Positions 1 to 11,206 of a DNA stretch of 64,000 nucleotides are shown piece after piece. This stretch comes from Tiliqua scincoides (taxonomy: Eukaryota; Chordata; Lepidosauria; Squamata; Scincidae): NCBI RefSeq assembly GCF_035046505.1, contig NC_089821.1, positions 98,650,132 to 98,714,131 on the forward strand, written 5' to 3'. Each line of letters opens with the position of its first letter. The stretch's first letter is position 1. The position numbers were made by a program, and so were the translations under genes. Under the pieces are notes generated by a model that searched no databases, was not told the DNA's origin, and saw only the letters and a program-made list of their open reading frames with translations.

Positions 1-131
1 CTGTTTTTTTGGCCTGAAAAGCCTTGTGGGGCCATCATTCAGATCAGGCTAGCAGCAGGAAGTTCCAGCCAGGCAGCAAGGAAGGGTTAATATTTGCTTT
101 TGCATCAGGTGCAGGGGGCTTTCTTGTCCAT

Positions 132-385
132 CACTGATGATCATTGAATGAAGGACAGGCAGTCTGGTTTTTTTTTTCTTTGGATGAGGGAGGGCAGGAG
201 GAGGAGCCCAAGGGGGTTCTTGCCTTGGAATTGGATGCACAAGCCAGGAGGGAGCAGACTCTCTTGCCCGTCTCTAAAGGAACATATGATCATTGGAGGA
301 AGGATGGTAGGTCCAATTTGTTTCTTTGGATGAGGGAGGGCAGGGGGAGGAGCACAAGGGGGTTCTTGCCTTGGGATTGGCTGGA
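132..385 (+). repeat. Two tandem copies of a ~100-150 bp repeat unit
   Basis: Two direct copies, about 132-232 and 285-384, share ATGATCATTG, a T-rich run, CTTTGGATGAGGGAGGGCAG and GGGGTTCTTGCCTTGG. A third copy lies inverted at about 36655-36760. In both places, within a few hundred bases, there is sequence rich in GACTCAAGTC/GACTTGAGTC (about 780-860 and 36955-37060), so both are probably pieces of one DNA transposon family. The open frames that cross the copies are GA-rich and show no coding signs. Confidence 0.6.
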
Positions 386-779
386 GAAGCCCAGGGAAAA
401 AGGAGGCAGGGAAGTGGGAGAGGAAGGTTCATAGCAATCACGCTTTTGAATTGCATGGCTGCTGTGAGCTCCTTTGTTACTTGGTGGGGAGTGAATGATC
501 AGCTGCAGTGGGACTAATTATGAGTACGGCTGCAAAGGATTGGGTCGTCCTAGTAAGACTCGCAGCTGATGCACAGACCCTCCTCCCTCTTTAGGCTTCT
601 GTCCCTACTCTCATGCAATCCATGCCACCTTTCCCACCCTGTTTACAGATGGAATGGGGCATCAGGGGAGTGGTTAAAGAGAATTCCGACACACATACGC
701 AACACCCCGGCAACAGTCGTGTTTTTCCCATGACTGGCTTTTTAAAGGGAACGACTCTAGTCTTTTTTCAGTCATAAAA

Positions 780-862
780 ATATTCCAGGTGACTCGGAAA
801 GTGTCTCCGTTATGACTCGTTTTTGACTTGAGTTGTGGGGCTCTCGACTCAAGTCAGGCCAT
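780..862. repeat. Repeat piece rich in GACTCAAGTC motifs
   Basis: ACTCG, GACTTGAGT and GACTCAAGTC motifs alternate on both strands, as in 36955-37060, where the same motifs end in TTCCCATCTCTG. I read this as the subterminal part of a non-autonomous DNA transposon. No clean end or target duplication could be found on this copy. Confidence 0.4.
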
Positions 863-1028
863 GCTGGATTTGCCTATCCTTGAAAAAGAGGTTAGGATTT
901 CAGTTCTTTCTCTCCCCCCAGCCTTGTTCATATATTTCTTTGGTTCTTAGAAGAGAACCAAACTTACCAGAGAGAATTCTTAATGCACCTGTAATTTTTC
1001 TGAGACAATTCAAAGTACTTCACACATA

Positions 1029-1529
1029 CAGGTCCAGCCTATTTATACACTGATTTTTTTATACACAGATTTGACTCAACACAAATGGTCCCTGCAAATG
1101 AGAAGGAATGTGCTGATCCCTGGAGAAGGGGAAAAACGCATTCCTTTAAAATCAGTTAAAAAAACTGAACAGTCCTTTAACAACAGCCTCCTTAATGAGG
1201 GGGGGGGGCAGCTGGTTGACAATCCATCAATCCTTCTCTCTCCAGGCAACCCCTTCCTTCCCCCTGAGCATGTGAAAGAAAGGTGATCCCTTTGCATTGG
1301 TGAAGGGAGGGGCTGAGTGAAGTGCCTTTGTAAGCGTTTGGAGGAGGACTGATTGATGGATTGTCTTCTTAATGACTCTTATCTTGCATCACAAAGGTCA
1401 ACAAGGCTGTTTTTAAATCACCAGAGCAAAGAAACTTCATTTTTTCAATTGATTTGCTGTAGTGCGTTTTTTGCCATCCAAGTGAGTGCTTGGAACGAAA
1501 CCCACGCAAATAATATACGGCTCAACCTG
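1029..1529. mobile_element. Tigger-like (TA-target) non-autonomous DNA transposon
   Basis: The element starts CAGGTCCAGCC after TA and ends GGCTCAACCTG before TA, giving imperfect inverted ends of the pogo/Tigger or mariner type and a TA duplication. The same family forms the second shell of the nest at 14721-18683; both share the internal phrases GAGAAGGAATGTGCTGATCC and CAAGGCTGTTTTTAAATCAC. It has no transposase frame. The family call rests on the end structure and the TA target. Confidence 0.7.
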
Positions 1530-1567
1530 TATTATCTTACTCTACTTTATACAAGAACCCTGTAAGG

Positions 1568-2282
1568 CAGTGGCATATGTAGAGGGGGGCAAGTGGGACA
1601 AATGCCCTGGGTGCTGCATTGGGGAGGTGCTGCTGCAACCTACCCCCCAGGTACACCTAGAACTGCACCAATAGTGGCTGCAGGAGCACAGCTACTGTCA
1701 GTGCAGTACTGTGCCACCCTGAGGACTGCCCCCGCCCCTCCCCTTTCGTTAAAGAGAAGGAGGGGGGTGGCCTCAGACATGGCTGGGAACTGCACCAAGA
1801 GTGGCTACGCTCCTGCAGCCACTCTTGGCATGGTACCTGGCCCCATCTTAAGCCACCCCCTCACCTTTCTTTTAACAAAAGGGGAGGAGCGAAGGGTGGC
1901 CCTTAGGGTGGCAGGAAGCGGCTCATATCTCCTCCAATTTTGGAGGAGACACATGTTGCTTCTGAGCAGCATGAAAGGCTCCATCGCCCCAGGAGGAGAG
2001 CGCTGCCCGCGTCCTGGAAGCATTGCTTGCCTGTCCTGGTGCTGCTTCTAGCGGCCCAAAAAAGCTCTGATGGAGCCTTTCACGCCTCTCAGAAATGGTG
2101 CGAAAGGCTCTGTTGGAGCCTGGGCTGCCTCCTTCTTTGCCCCTTTTCTTCAAAGGGAGGAGGCAGTGCACGGAAGTAATTGTGGTGATGATATGTCACT
2201 GCAATTACTTCCAGGTCAGGGGCAGGGTTAGTGGCAAAGGCAGAAGTGGTCCTAGTTGTGGGAAAGCTCAGGACCGCCTCTG
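1568..2282. mobile_element. Non-autonomous hAT transposon, CAGTGGCRTA family
   Basis: A perfect 8-bp duplication, CTGTAAGG, flanks the element (1560-1567 and 2283-2290). The ends are CAGTGGCATATGTAG and ACCGCCTCTG, a degraded inverted repeat. An 8-bp duplication with CAG...CTG ends is diagnostic of hAT. The interior is GC-rich, carries inverted segments and codes for nothing recognisable. Confidence 0.85.
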
Positions 2283-2304
2283 CTGTAAGGTAGGCATGAT
2301 CATC

Positions 2305-2420
2305 ACTACAACAAATATTTATATACCACTTTTCAACAAAAAAGAAGTTCACAAAATGGTTACAGAGCAACAAAAAAATAGATTGTCCCCTATCCCAATG
2401 GGGCTCATAGTCTAGAATCA
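2305..2420 (-). mobile_element. LINE 3' UTR-type fragment (L2-like tail)
   Basis: TATTTATATACCACTTTTCAACAAAAAAG, broken by a few changes, is the reverse complement of a tail seen again at 32770-32900 and 33440-33575 (GTAAACTGCTTTGTGAA, then GTATATA-like sequence). It matches the 3' end of L2-like elements common in squamates. No coding part is attached. Confidence 0.45.
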
Positions 2421-3510
2421 TGCAGAAGAAACAGCTTACCCAACCACATGGATGGAGCACTCTTGCAGTTTAACACTTACTAAGAGAGCAGATCTGTGCC
2501 TTTGATTTGCATATCTATGCCCAATCCCATTGGCATTGCTTATAATATAATAGTGTGTGAAAGCAGAAGTGTAGATATGCATGAGGAATGAGCCCATGTG
2601 GCTTTAAACATAGATGGGGTGATCCGATGTCTTCCTGACATGCTATTTCTGCACCTGCCTAACCTAGGTGTGTGGATTGGCTTCATGTCTCTGAACCAGC
2701 AAGAGCTCTTTCTAATCAATTTCTTTGAAAGCATGGATCTCTTAAGTCAGGAGCAAAGCTTGTGCAGAGGTGGTAATGAAAAAGGAACAGCTCCATTAGT
2801 CATTGTTCAAAGTCCTCACAGCCTCCTATTTCGAACAGTCACAGTAGGTAGGCTGTTGTGCTAAGCATTTTGTTAAATTGCACATCACTTTTGTTTCACA
2901 CTTGCATGTTGGAGTATTTGCCAGAATGAAGACTTGTTTTGAATTATCCTCTTCTTGCATTTAGATGGGCACTCAAACCCCATTCATCTGGCTTTTGACT
3001 CTTGACCGTTGCTGCATTTGATCTCTTAATTTGATTTTTTAAATATTGTTTCTGAGCTTGTTAAAATGCCACCTATCATTTGTTTTAATTGGGATATTTT
3101 ATTCTTTCCAGAGTTTGTGAATTTTTTTTTACATTTTTTAAAAAAATAGCCTGTTAGGTGCTTTGAATATAATACATAGACAAACAGGTTACACAAATTA
3201 GGATGGTGATGTTTTATTTATAGTTCTTCCATGGGTGGCATCCAGACCTTTGGTACAGCAGCATAACATCAGCAGAAGCCTTCTGTGAATGGAGGGAGAG
3301 CTGTGATCATGCCTTGCGCAAGCAGAAGGGGTCCTTGTGCAAATGAAACTCTCCTTCCATTCCCAGACTGTGCTTCAGATGATGGCACAGCACTGCGCCA
3401 GAAGTCTGGGTGCTGCCCTTTGAAACCCATTAAAAATTATTCTCTGCTTTAAAAAGCTGTTTCAAGCTGTTGTACACACCAGATATCCCACAGAATGCAT
3501 TGGGACTTAC
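2421..3510. other. Gene-free sequence, mostly unique-looking
   Basis: No exon with splice signals or a protein-like frame was found. 2940-3200 is AT-rich. 3235-3430 contains short inverted segments and may be an old, unidentified repeat. Confidence 0.4.
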
Positions 3511-3591
3511 TTAAGCCATTTCTGCCCAATGCTGCATATATGCAACAGAAATCAAATGTGTACACCTGTGGTTTGGGCAGAAATGAGTTAA
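3511..3591. mobile_element. 81-bp piggyBac-like MITE with TTAA ends
   Basis: TTAA at 3511-3514 and 3588-3591 brackets inverted ends CATTTCTGCCCAA / TTGGGCAGAAATG. TTAA duplication is the hallmark of piggyBac transposition. The copy is far too short for a transposase, so it is a non-autonomous relic; it can fold into a long hairpin. Confidence 0.7.
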
Positions 3592-4190
3592 GCTTAAATG
3601 TAGTACATAGGATTTGGTTGATGGTGTTGGAAAGTAGGTACAATGCTGTTTGCAGGACACAAGGGGTCAGTGTTTGGTCCAGGAGCAGATGATTCAGAGA
3701 CTACCTGTCTCAAACCTTTACTTTGTCCTCTTAGACCGATGGGGGGTTTCCCTATTTGGGTTCCATCCTCTCTCCTCCTGATCTTCCAAGCATGCAAACC
3801 TCTCTTTCTCTGAACTCTGACCAACCAGTTGGAGTTCTCCATTCCATGACACACACACCTCTGCAAAGGAATAGGTCTAGGATTCCCTGTTCCAAATCTA
3901 CGATTAGTACTATTGGGAACAGTAAAGTTTTTTTGAAAACTTCTTACTGCCTCTGTTCCTGTTTTATTGTTTGCTGCAAACTAGTAGGAGATGGTGGAGA
4001 GTGGGGAGAAGAAGGGTCTACTTGATTTAGACCCCTTCTTTCTTGACCATTGGTTAGAAAAAGATGCCCAGGCAGATGGATGGACGCACAGAAAGAAGGA
4101 AAGAAAGAAAGGCCCATAAATGCCTATCCAGTGAGAAGCATCCACAATTCCATTGCTTTGCACTGATCAGGATGGAGCACCATAGCCACT
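3592..4190. other. Gene-free stretch
   Basis: No exon or RNA gene was seen. A purine-rich AGAAAGAAGGAAAG run lies near 4089-4112. Confidence 0.4.
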
Positions 4191-4194
4191 GTGA

Positions 4195-4470
4195 CATGAT
4201 GGAGTACCAGGGCTGCCACATCCCATGAGGTCAATTGAAGTGGTCACCTCAGGTGGGGGGCACCCATCTCTGTCCACCTGCTTGCCTCTAGTGTTTCTCC
4301 TCCTCCTCCCATTCCTTGGATTGGAAGAGGGGGGCTGAAAGGAAATGTGAAGGTGAGGAGAATGCTGAGCTAGAACATTGGAGAATGGGAGGAGCAGAGC
4401 TGGCACATCAGCAGGTACGTGGGGGCTGCACTTGGTATGCTGCCTCAGGTGTTGAGAGGTCATGAGCTGG
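4195..4470. mobile_element. Unclassified DNA-transposon-like repeat
   Basis: The segment CTCCTCCTCCCATTCC...GGAAATGTGAAGGTGAGGAGAATG...GCTGCCTCAGGTGTTGAG has a diverged second copy at about 41965-42250, inside DAPL1 intron 1. Two copies about 38 kb apart show that it is dispersed. Ends and class were not resolved. Confidence 0.45.
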
Positions 4471-4492
4471 TCTTCAGAATACAATAACTAAA

Positions 4493-5040
4493 GGCGCAAT
4501 CCTATCCTGCACTGAATAGGCAAGCCAGGAGGCTTGCGCTGTATCCAGTGGAGGATAGGGGCCCAAGGCGGCTCAGCCAGAGGCAAGGGGAAACTTTTCC
4601 CCTTACCCCCTGGGTAAGGTGCCTTTGGCCCAGTGGGTCTCCTCAGACTTGCGCCACCTCCTCAGGTGGCGCAAGTTCAAGGAGAGCGGAGCGGCTTCAA
4701 GTTGCTTCATACACCCCGGAACGGGGGTTGGGATCCGGCATAACTGCCGGATCCCAGCCGCACCTCCCGCTTCCCACCCACCCACCCCCGGGGCCGCCCA
4801 CTGCCCACCCTCCCCCCACCCTCCCCGCCCAGTAACACCTCCCTCCTGCCCACCCCAGAGCCTTGCGTTGGCCCAGACAGGCCAACACAAGACTTGTGGA
4901 GGAAGCCGGCACAGAGGCTTGTGTCAGCCTCCGGAGGCTGGCACTCCTCTGAGAACCGGCCCAACTTCCTCCCGAGGAGGCACAAATGTGCCACAACCCT
5001 CCTGGGCCAGCTGGCCCAAGTGAAGGATTGGATTGCTCCC
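4493..5040. mobile_element. Long GC-rich member of the CAATCCTA inverted-repeat family
   Basis: It starts GGCGCAATCCTATCC and ends GGATTGGATTGCTCCC, an imperfect terminal inverted repeat. The interior is C-rich, with internal inverted stretches (TTGCGCCACCTCCTCAG and partner). Similar long members lie at 31581-32137 and 52278-52813; shorter relatives of about 180-200 bp lie at 24934-25112 and 26061-26261. The long overlapping frames here are a by-product of GC content. Confidence 0.65.
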
Positions 5041-5659
5041 AAACTTGCACAACTTCAACAATTCTAGAAACTTTGTTTCTTGGTTTTATTCAAAGTCCAG
5101 AGGCTATCATGTTTAAGTGTGCACCATAAAATCCAGAGGCCTTGGTGACAGATAAAGGTAAGCAACAAAATGTTCTTTAGATTTTAGTGTAATAAAAGGA
5201 AAAGGCAAAAATATCTAAAGTCACTGTGAGTTTCACCAGAGTTATAACAGATGTGTTAAAAATTGTTCTAATTGCTGCCAAATAGGATGTGACAGAGAAA
5301 GCCACTTTCCCTTGGTGAGGACTCTAACAGACTGTGAAGAAATGGACAAGATTTATTTTTCACAATTATGGAAGCTGTAATTAGGATTTCTGGCTTATGG
5401 TAGGGTACTTTAGTTGGGGATGGTTCGTTTCACAAATTGTCTCTGGAAATGCTAAGTAGCGATGGTGTCAGAAATTGCATGACATAATGCCAGGAAGAGG
5501 GAAACCAAAGGCTGCCTGAGAAAAGGAATATCTCCAGAGGGAGAGGACATACCTTCTGGACATCCTGACTGTCCTTGCTCTATTTTTCATAGAGGCAGAA
5601 TGTAAGATTTTTAACAACTGCTCAAAGAAGTGCTGTCAGTTTAGATCCTTTCAAAATGT

Positions 5660-5780
5660 ATGTATTTGTTTTATTTCTGTGCTGCTTTTGCCCCATCAGG
5701 GGGACTCAAGGAGGCTCACATAGTAAATCCAACTAACAAAATATAACTTAAAGCAGAACTCAGCAGCCAACATAAACAGA
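5660..5780 (-). mobile_element. Old LINE/SINE tail fragment
   Basis: TTTCTGTGCTGCTTTTGCCCC followed by GGAGGCTCACATAGTAAA resembles the reverse complement of the AAGCGGC...ATAAAT tails of L2-like elements elsewhere in the window. It is strongly diverged. Confidence 0.3.
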
Positions 5781-5921
5781 AAGAACACCGCATAGGTAAT
5801 TTGCCTGGCAGAAGAGGGTCATTTTTAGGCTATGCAGGCATCCATCAACAGGGAGTTCCACAAGGTGGGTACCACAATAGAAATGGCCTTTACACTTTTC
5901 ATAGTCAAATATGCTTCCAGG

Positions 5922-6252
5922 CAGTGGAGTGGCTCAAGGGGGCAGGGAGTTCATTTCCCAGGGCACCACTTCTTGAGGGAGTGCCAACCCACACACCCAA
6001 CAGCGGAGCTCCAGACAGAGCTGGAGCCTTAGAAGGCCTCCTGGAGGCCTTAGAAAGGTACTTTGGGTTTTAGTGAAAACCAGAAGTGCCTTTCTAAGGC
6101 CTCCAGGAGGCCTTCTGAGGCTCGGGGAGGCCATACCTCAAACCACATCCCAGATGCAACTGGATGCAATGAGGATGTTACATTTGATTTTGTTTAGGGG
6201 GAGTTAAAAAATTTTGTGTCACCTGGTGCCAGAGGTGCTAGCTACGCCACTG
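5922..6252. mobile_element. Complete non-autonomous hAT element, 331 bp
   Basis: A perfect 8-bp duplication, CTTCCAGG (5914-5921 and 6253-6260), brackets CAGTGGAGTGG...CTACGCCACTG. Within lies a strong palindrome: GCCTTAGAAGGCCTCCTGGAGG at about 6025-6050 pairs with the complementary run at about 6090-6120. It belongs to the same CAGTGGCGTAGC family as 1568-2282, 11207-12556 and 17120-18420. Confidence 0.88.
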
Positions 6253-6390
6253 CTTCCAGGAATGTCAGCATGCACAGGAGAGCCTCCCCAAATGATCTAA
6301 GGGCAGGTCAGATTCACATGGGGTGAGGCTGTCTTTCAATTATCCAGGTTTCAAGCTCTAGAGGCCTTAAAGTTAATTATTAGTCCTTTG

Positions 6391-7970
6391 CAGTGCTTTT
6401 TTTGTAAAATAAAAGGTGAAGGAACTCACAACTTGTTAATCATTTATTTATTTATTTATTTTATTTATAAACCTTTATTTATTGGCGAAATAAAATATTT
6501 TTTATGTGCTTCCCCCCTAAAGATGAACTTACTTCTGAGTAGACATGCATAGGATTGGGCTGTCAATCTCCACATCCCCTTCCCCCTAGCTACTTTTTCT
6601 ACAGATGGGGAAAAACACTGTACAGGTGCACTTGTAGCGTGTAGCATGTAGTGTGGCACTACTTCGAGGAGAGGAAGCAGTGAATGGATTCCGAAAAATG
6701 GCTTACATGAGTTCCATGTAGTAAAATTACTCAAAGCAACTGTGGGAGTAAGACCAAAAAAGGAATTCTTAGACAAGAGGGGTCCCTAGGTGCACATAGA
6801 AACAGCTACATTTGCAAACAAGCGATTAAATATGGTCTAATTCAGGTATCAGAATACTCTGTGTCTTTGAGAAGGTGCTTGGCATGCAATTGTATGTTCT
6901 CTGCTGCCCTGAGCAGCTGCTGTGCATTGCTGGAGAGGAGCTGCAAACTCTGGCTGGCGGAGGGCATGCTTGTGGGGGAAGGATGAGGAGGCTCTTGGGC
7001 AAGGCTGGACAGCATGTTGTACACACATAGAATCCCTTTTCACCTGCCCTTAGCAGGTGAAAACGGGTGCAGATATATATCTGCCAGGATTAAGAGCCCA
7101 ATCCTAGGTATGTCTACTCTGAAGTAAGTCTCATTCTAGTCAATGGAGCTTACTCCCAGGAAAGTGCCTAGGATTGCAGCCTAAGAGCCCAATCCTGTGC
7201 CTGTCTACTCAGAAGTAAGTTCCATTATAGTGAATGGGGCTTACTGTGGATAGGATGGCAGCCTCAGGGCCCAATCCTGTGCCTGTCTACTCAGAAGTCA
7301 GTCCCAGTAGAGGCAGTGGGGCTCACTTCCAGGAAGGTGTGGAGGGGACTGCAGTCTCAGAGCCCTTCCTCTGCCTGTCTACTCAGGCTGCAAGGCTATG
7401 ACACTTTCCCGGGAGTAAGCCCCATTGAACACAATGGAACTTACTTCTGAGTAGACATGCATAGGCTTGGGCTCTCAGGCTGCAAGGCTATTCACCCTTT
7501 CCCAGGAGCAAGCCCCATTGAGCACGCCTAGGCTTGTGCTGCAGATTGGCACGGGGCTGCACCAGCCAGCTTCCTTCCCCTCCTCCTCCTCCACCAAGCC
7601 AGTACCTGGGCGTTCCGTGGGTGCCACAGCCCGTCTCCCTGGCTGGATGGCTGTCCATCCTCCTCCTCGGCATTGGCGCATGTTCCCCACGCCCTCCACT
7701 GGCTTGGAAGCTGCGCAGGGAAGCAGAGAGCGGGGGGAGGGGAGGCGGGCTGGGCTCAGGCGAGAGCTTGGAGATGGGGGCAGGAGGGGGTTGTTGTGTG
7801 GCCAGGCAGGGGCCAGGTGCCCACCTGCCCACCCTGCACCCCCTAGCACCCACCCAGCGAATGCTTCTGTTTTGCTCCCCCCCCTCCTGGAATGCCTCCG
7901 AAGGGGAGGGGCCCCTGCAAAAAGGTGCCGGAACTCCGTCCCCCTGCGTTCCATTAGAAAAAAAGCCCTG
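6391..7970. mobile_element. hAT-like element, 1.58 kb, with other elements inside
   Basis: A perfect 8-bp duplication, GTCCTTTG (6383-6390 and 7971-7978), brackets CAGTGCTTTTTTTG and AAAAAAAGCCCTG ends. The interior holds a half copy of the short CAATCCTA element (about 6520-6565) and the array at 7094-7540. The 7540-7960 part is very GC-rich, so its open frames are long, but it lies inside the element. No transposase is recognisable. Confidence 0.8.
7094..7540. repeat. Array of six short CAATCCTA elements separated by TNA
   Basis: Three full + oriented units (7094-7181, 7185-7263, 7267-7356) and a fourth partial one (7360-7386) are followed by a - oriented unit (7387-7474) and a partial one (7478-7540). 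Each has the phrases TCTACTCAGAAGTAAGT and GGGGCTTACT. The gaps between units 1/2, 2/3, 3/4 and 5/6 are exactly three bases: TAA, TCA, TCA, TCA. This fits repeated insertion into a three-base TNA target next to earlier copies rather than tandem amplification. Confidence 0.75.
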
Positions 7971-7978
7971 GTCCTTTG

Positions 7979-9250
7979 ACTTGAGCTTAGAAATGAATCA
8001 GCAGCTGGTGTGGATTATTCAAGAGGAGTGTGACGTGGTCTTTCCCATATCTGCTCCATATCTTTCTCTCAGAGAGAATGGATGCTCTTTTTATCAGTTC
8101 AAGACTGGGAAGCTTACTGTCACTGGAATTATGAATGAAAAGCATCATCATTACTAAAACATCTATGTGCAGTACTACATTCTGGCCTCCTGATAATTAG
8201 GCAGTTGTTGCTAAAAGAGAAGCAGGGGTGTAATGACTGCACATATTCCAGGGAGTATGCAGTATATCATCCTAAGTTACCTTGGTAGCTCTTTGCCATT
8301 ATGTTCAATCTGATTATAAATACGGAGCTGCCACCGGCATTAGCACGGTGCTAATAACAACAGGGATGAAAACCCTAACTGAGAACAGTGAAAGCCTGCC
8401 AGTCCACAACAGAAACCTTTCCCCAGGAAATTAAATAGCAGAGCTCTCAAAGAAACTATCACAGATAACCTGGTGCGCATTCAGAGTGGAAAGCCAAATG
8501 TTTGCTCTTCAGCTGGGAGGCTCTGCAAATGTTTTAAATTGTCCACTTTTCCCAAAGCAAAGAAAGATTACTGTAAAAACCCAAAGTATAAAACAACAAT
8601 GATATATAAGCACATTCTCATGAAGAATAGAGAGAGTTAAGAGAACAGTCTCACAAGGATACTGGTTGCTTTGTGCCCTTGTCACAGAAAAAAAATGATG
8701 TCTCCATTATTTGCCTCTTGAATAGCTAAAGTACTAGGTAATCTGAATTTACTACACATCTTCCAGGGCTGTCTTATGAACTTTGTTGCCTCTAGCAAAT
8801 TGATCTTATTATGGCCCTGTGCTCTGTGTAAAAAACAAACAAACAAAACCGGATATTTAAGCTCCAAAACTCTTCCTTGCTTGGCTTGAGTTGAGTCTTT
8901 CACCCCTTTCTTTTCCAGAACTGGTGCCAATCATGAACTACTTGTCAATGAGTTGCCTCCTCCTCCTTCTTCCTTGACAGGCTGCTTTGTAAGTGCAGAG
9001 GAAGCACAGATACCTAAATGTCCAAAAGTCCCACTGTCCTCTCACTTCCTCCCTCCCCAATGCATGTGATTGCTTGGCTGGAAGTTGGGAAGCCATTTTT
9101 GTCTAGGCTGGGAGAGGACAGGTAGCAACTGCACCACTTCCAAGGCTAGGCATACTGTAATTTTCTTACACCATCCTTGCAATGTTGGAAACATACAATC
9201 TATATCAGTGAACAGTGAAGCACCAGCCTTCTTTAGCCTTATATGATGGA
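7979..9250. other. Gene-free, unique-looking sequence
   Basis: I see no known repeat ends in most of this stretch. 8160-8660 contains phrases such as GGCAGTTGTTGCTAAAAG and CCGGCATTAGCACGGTGCTAATA that resemble slowly evolving non-coding DNA, but conservation cannot be judged from one sequence. No splice-flanked frame was found. Confidence 0.4.
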
Positions 9251-9450
9251 TTATGATGCTTCCCATTCACCAGTGTCTCTCACCTAGCCATAGATCAACT
9301 GGACCATTCAACCAGGACAAAGGAGAATGGTTATCAGTCTTGCAGGAGGGATGGAGAGAACAGCTGCATCTGCTGAAATGTCTGCAAAAATGTTTAAGGT
9401 ACAGGCACATTGTTCTGTTTTGCCTCTGGCCACCCAGCTCTTCTTCTTTT

Positions 9451-9650
9451 CTCTATTGTCTAGCCCTTACCACATTTCTGATGTCTGTATTTTATTTCAC
9501 TTCATCAGTGGACATTGTCTAGCCCTTACCACATTACCTTACCACATTACCTTACTTAGCCCTTAGCCCTTACCACATTAACTTACTCTATTGTCTAGCC
9601 CTTACCACATTTCTGATGTCTGTATTCTATTTCACTTCATCAGTGGACAT
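9451..9650. repeat. Local duplication of a 65-bp unit plus CCTTACCACATTA repeats
   Basis: 9451-9515 and 9586-9650 match at all but one position, 135 bases apart. Between them CCTTACCACATTA recurs three times. This looks like replication slippage rather than a mobile element. Confidence 0.85.
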
Positions 9651-9659
9651 ACCGGTAGT

Positions 9660-9843
9660 TAACATTTGATACTGCCTTCAACTCAAGTCAGACCATCTGA
9701 GCTCCATTTTGTTGATGCAAAGTGGTCGTGGGTCTCCATGGTGCCAGGCAGGAGGTTTTGCCAATCCTATTTGGAGATTCAAGGATTGAATCTGGGACCT
9801 TCTGCATGCCAAGGAGGTGCTTGCCCCATCTACAGCCCTATCT
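9660..9843 (-). mobile_element. tRNA-derived SINE (squamate type)
   Basis: On the minus strand, from 9843 leftward, it reads GGAGATAGGGCTGTAGATGG, then GCATGCAGAAGGTCCCAG and GATTCAATCC. This is a tRNA-like head with a recognisable B box and a degraded A box. The tail is not of tRNA origin. It is a relic, not a tRNA gene, since no cloverleaf closes. Relatives lie at 20556-20732, 21650-21830 and 29908-30510. Confidence 0.6.
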
Positions 9844-9989
9844 CCACCTTCAGAGTGTGTGCTTGAAAGGTGATACTGGGATAAGAAAGATACTGGGATA
9901 AGCACTCTTCTGCTGAGTGTTTTAGCAAAGTTGCTGCCTCCCCTGTGAAATGATCCCCTAGACATAGCAACCAGGCTGTTCTTCCCCAT

Positions 9990-10606
9990 CGTACAGCATC
10001 ATGCTAACACTGTGTCAGTGGCATTCTGCTCACCCCAGCTTGTGTGCATGTTTTGGGCTTCATTCTAGCTGTTCTCGTAAATGAGGCCCTAATTGCATTG
10101 TGAATTTCATTTGGGTTAACGCAAATGAAAATGTGGCGGGGAGGAGGAAGAGTGTCATCTCCTTAGCGAAAAAGGCTCTTGCCCATGCTAGATGAGGCGT
10201 TCTGAGAAAAGGAGCTGGAAAAGGATGCCATCTCATGATGACTGTAATAAGAGAGAGAATTAAATGCTCCATTTAAAGAGTGTGCTGTGCTGAAATGCCC
10301 TGCCTTTCCTTCATTAGCTGCAGTAAGGCAACTAGGCTCTTGTTTCCCAAGGGACAGACGTGTGTTTATCCTAAGGCTTGTAAAAGAGTAATGGCCTTTG
10401 CTCCTTGGCATTTTTATAGATGTTGAAGGGCGGGAATGTCATAAAGCCATAGGTGGATACCCAAGTTCAGCTCTTAGTTATGCCCTTTCTGCTGGTGGGC
10501 TGGTCAGAGGAGTTAATAATTATCCTGAATTACTTGGTCTGCTGTTTCAATTCAGATAATGAGCTCCTAGAGTTCTAGAGAATGCAAGCTGTGTGGTGAT
10601 GTTTGC

Positions 10607-10608
<2 letters not shown>
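9990..10608. other. Gene-free stretch
   Basis: No exon, RNA gene or repeat ends were found here. 10080-10420 is unique-looking. Confidence 0.35.

Positions 10609-10641
<33 letters not shown>
10609..10641. repeat. (GA)n microsatellite
   Basis: An uninterrupted 33-base GA run. Confidence 0.98.
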
Positions 10642-10643
<2 letters not shown>

Positions 10644-11206
10644 ATCAACATGATTGGATGGAGCTCAAATTCTCCTAGTCCTCCTAATGAAAGCAGAGAA
10701 CTGTGTGGTTTTTGCCTCGGCAGCATTGCTACCATCCCCTTGTATGGTATTTGTTAACAGTGCCTTAGAGGCCCTTTGGCATAAAGGGGGAATCGCACTT
10801 TGTAGGCTCACTGTTACCAACTAGTTCATCAGTGTGTTGTCTTCAGGGGCTCTTGCTTCTTTGTTATTTGCATGTGGTAGCACAATATGTATTGGTGCAA
10901 AGTGCTGTTTTCATAGGCTGTTTGGTCCTGACCAGCCTCTGCACATACATGCATAAGAGCTATGTAGACATTTGCACTTGGTTCATACATTAACATAGCA
11001 ACACAGGTGGTGCCACTTCTCTGTGGTCTTGTCCCACTCTGGTAATTAATGGTGATCCTGGCCCTGGTGCCATCCTGGGCCATGACTGTGGGTTGTCTTC
11101 ACCACCCCCCACAGAATGGGCTACCACTGCCCACCACCAATAGCATCTGCGGCCTCCTGTCCAGAAGCCTTTGGAGGGTTGGACAGGCTGTATGCACTTC
11201 CCCAAC

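Noticed and set aside
4548-5050. Several ~100-134 codon frames
   Set aside because: GC-rich interior of an inverted-repeat element; open in three frames and on both strands.
7467-8157. Overlapping frames of 100-200 codons on both strands
   Set aside because: The block is GC-rich repeat sequence inside the hAT at 6391-7970. Frames are open on both strands at once, low in complexity, lack splice context and match no family I know.
9660-9843. A tRNA gene
   Set aside because: Only a degraded A box and a B box remain; no acceptor stem closes, and a SINE body follows.
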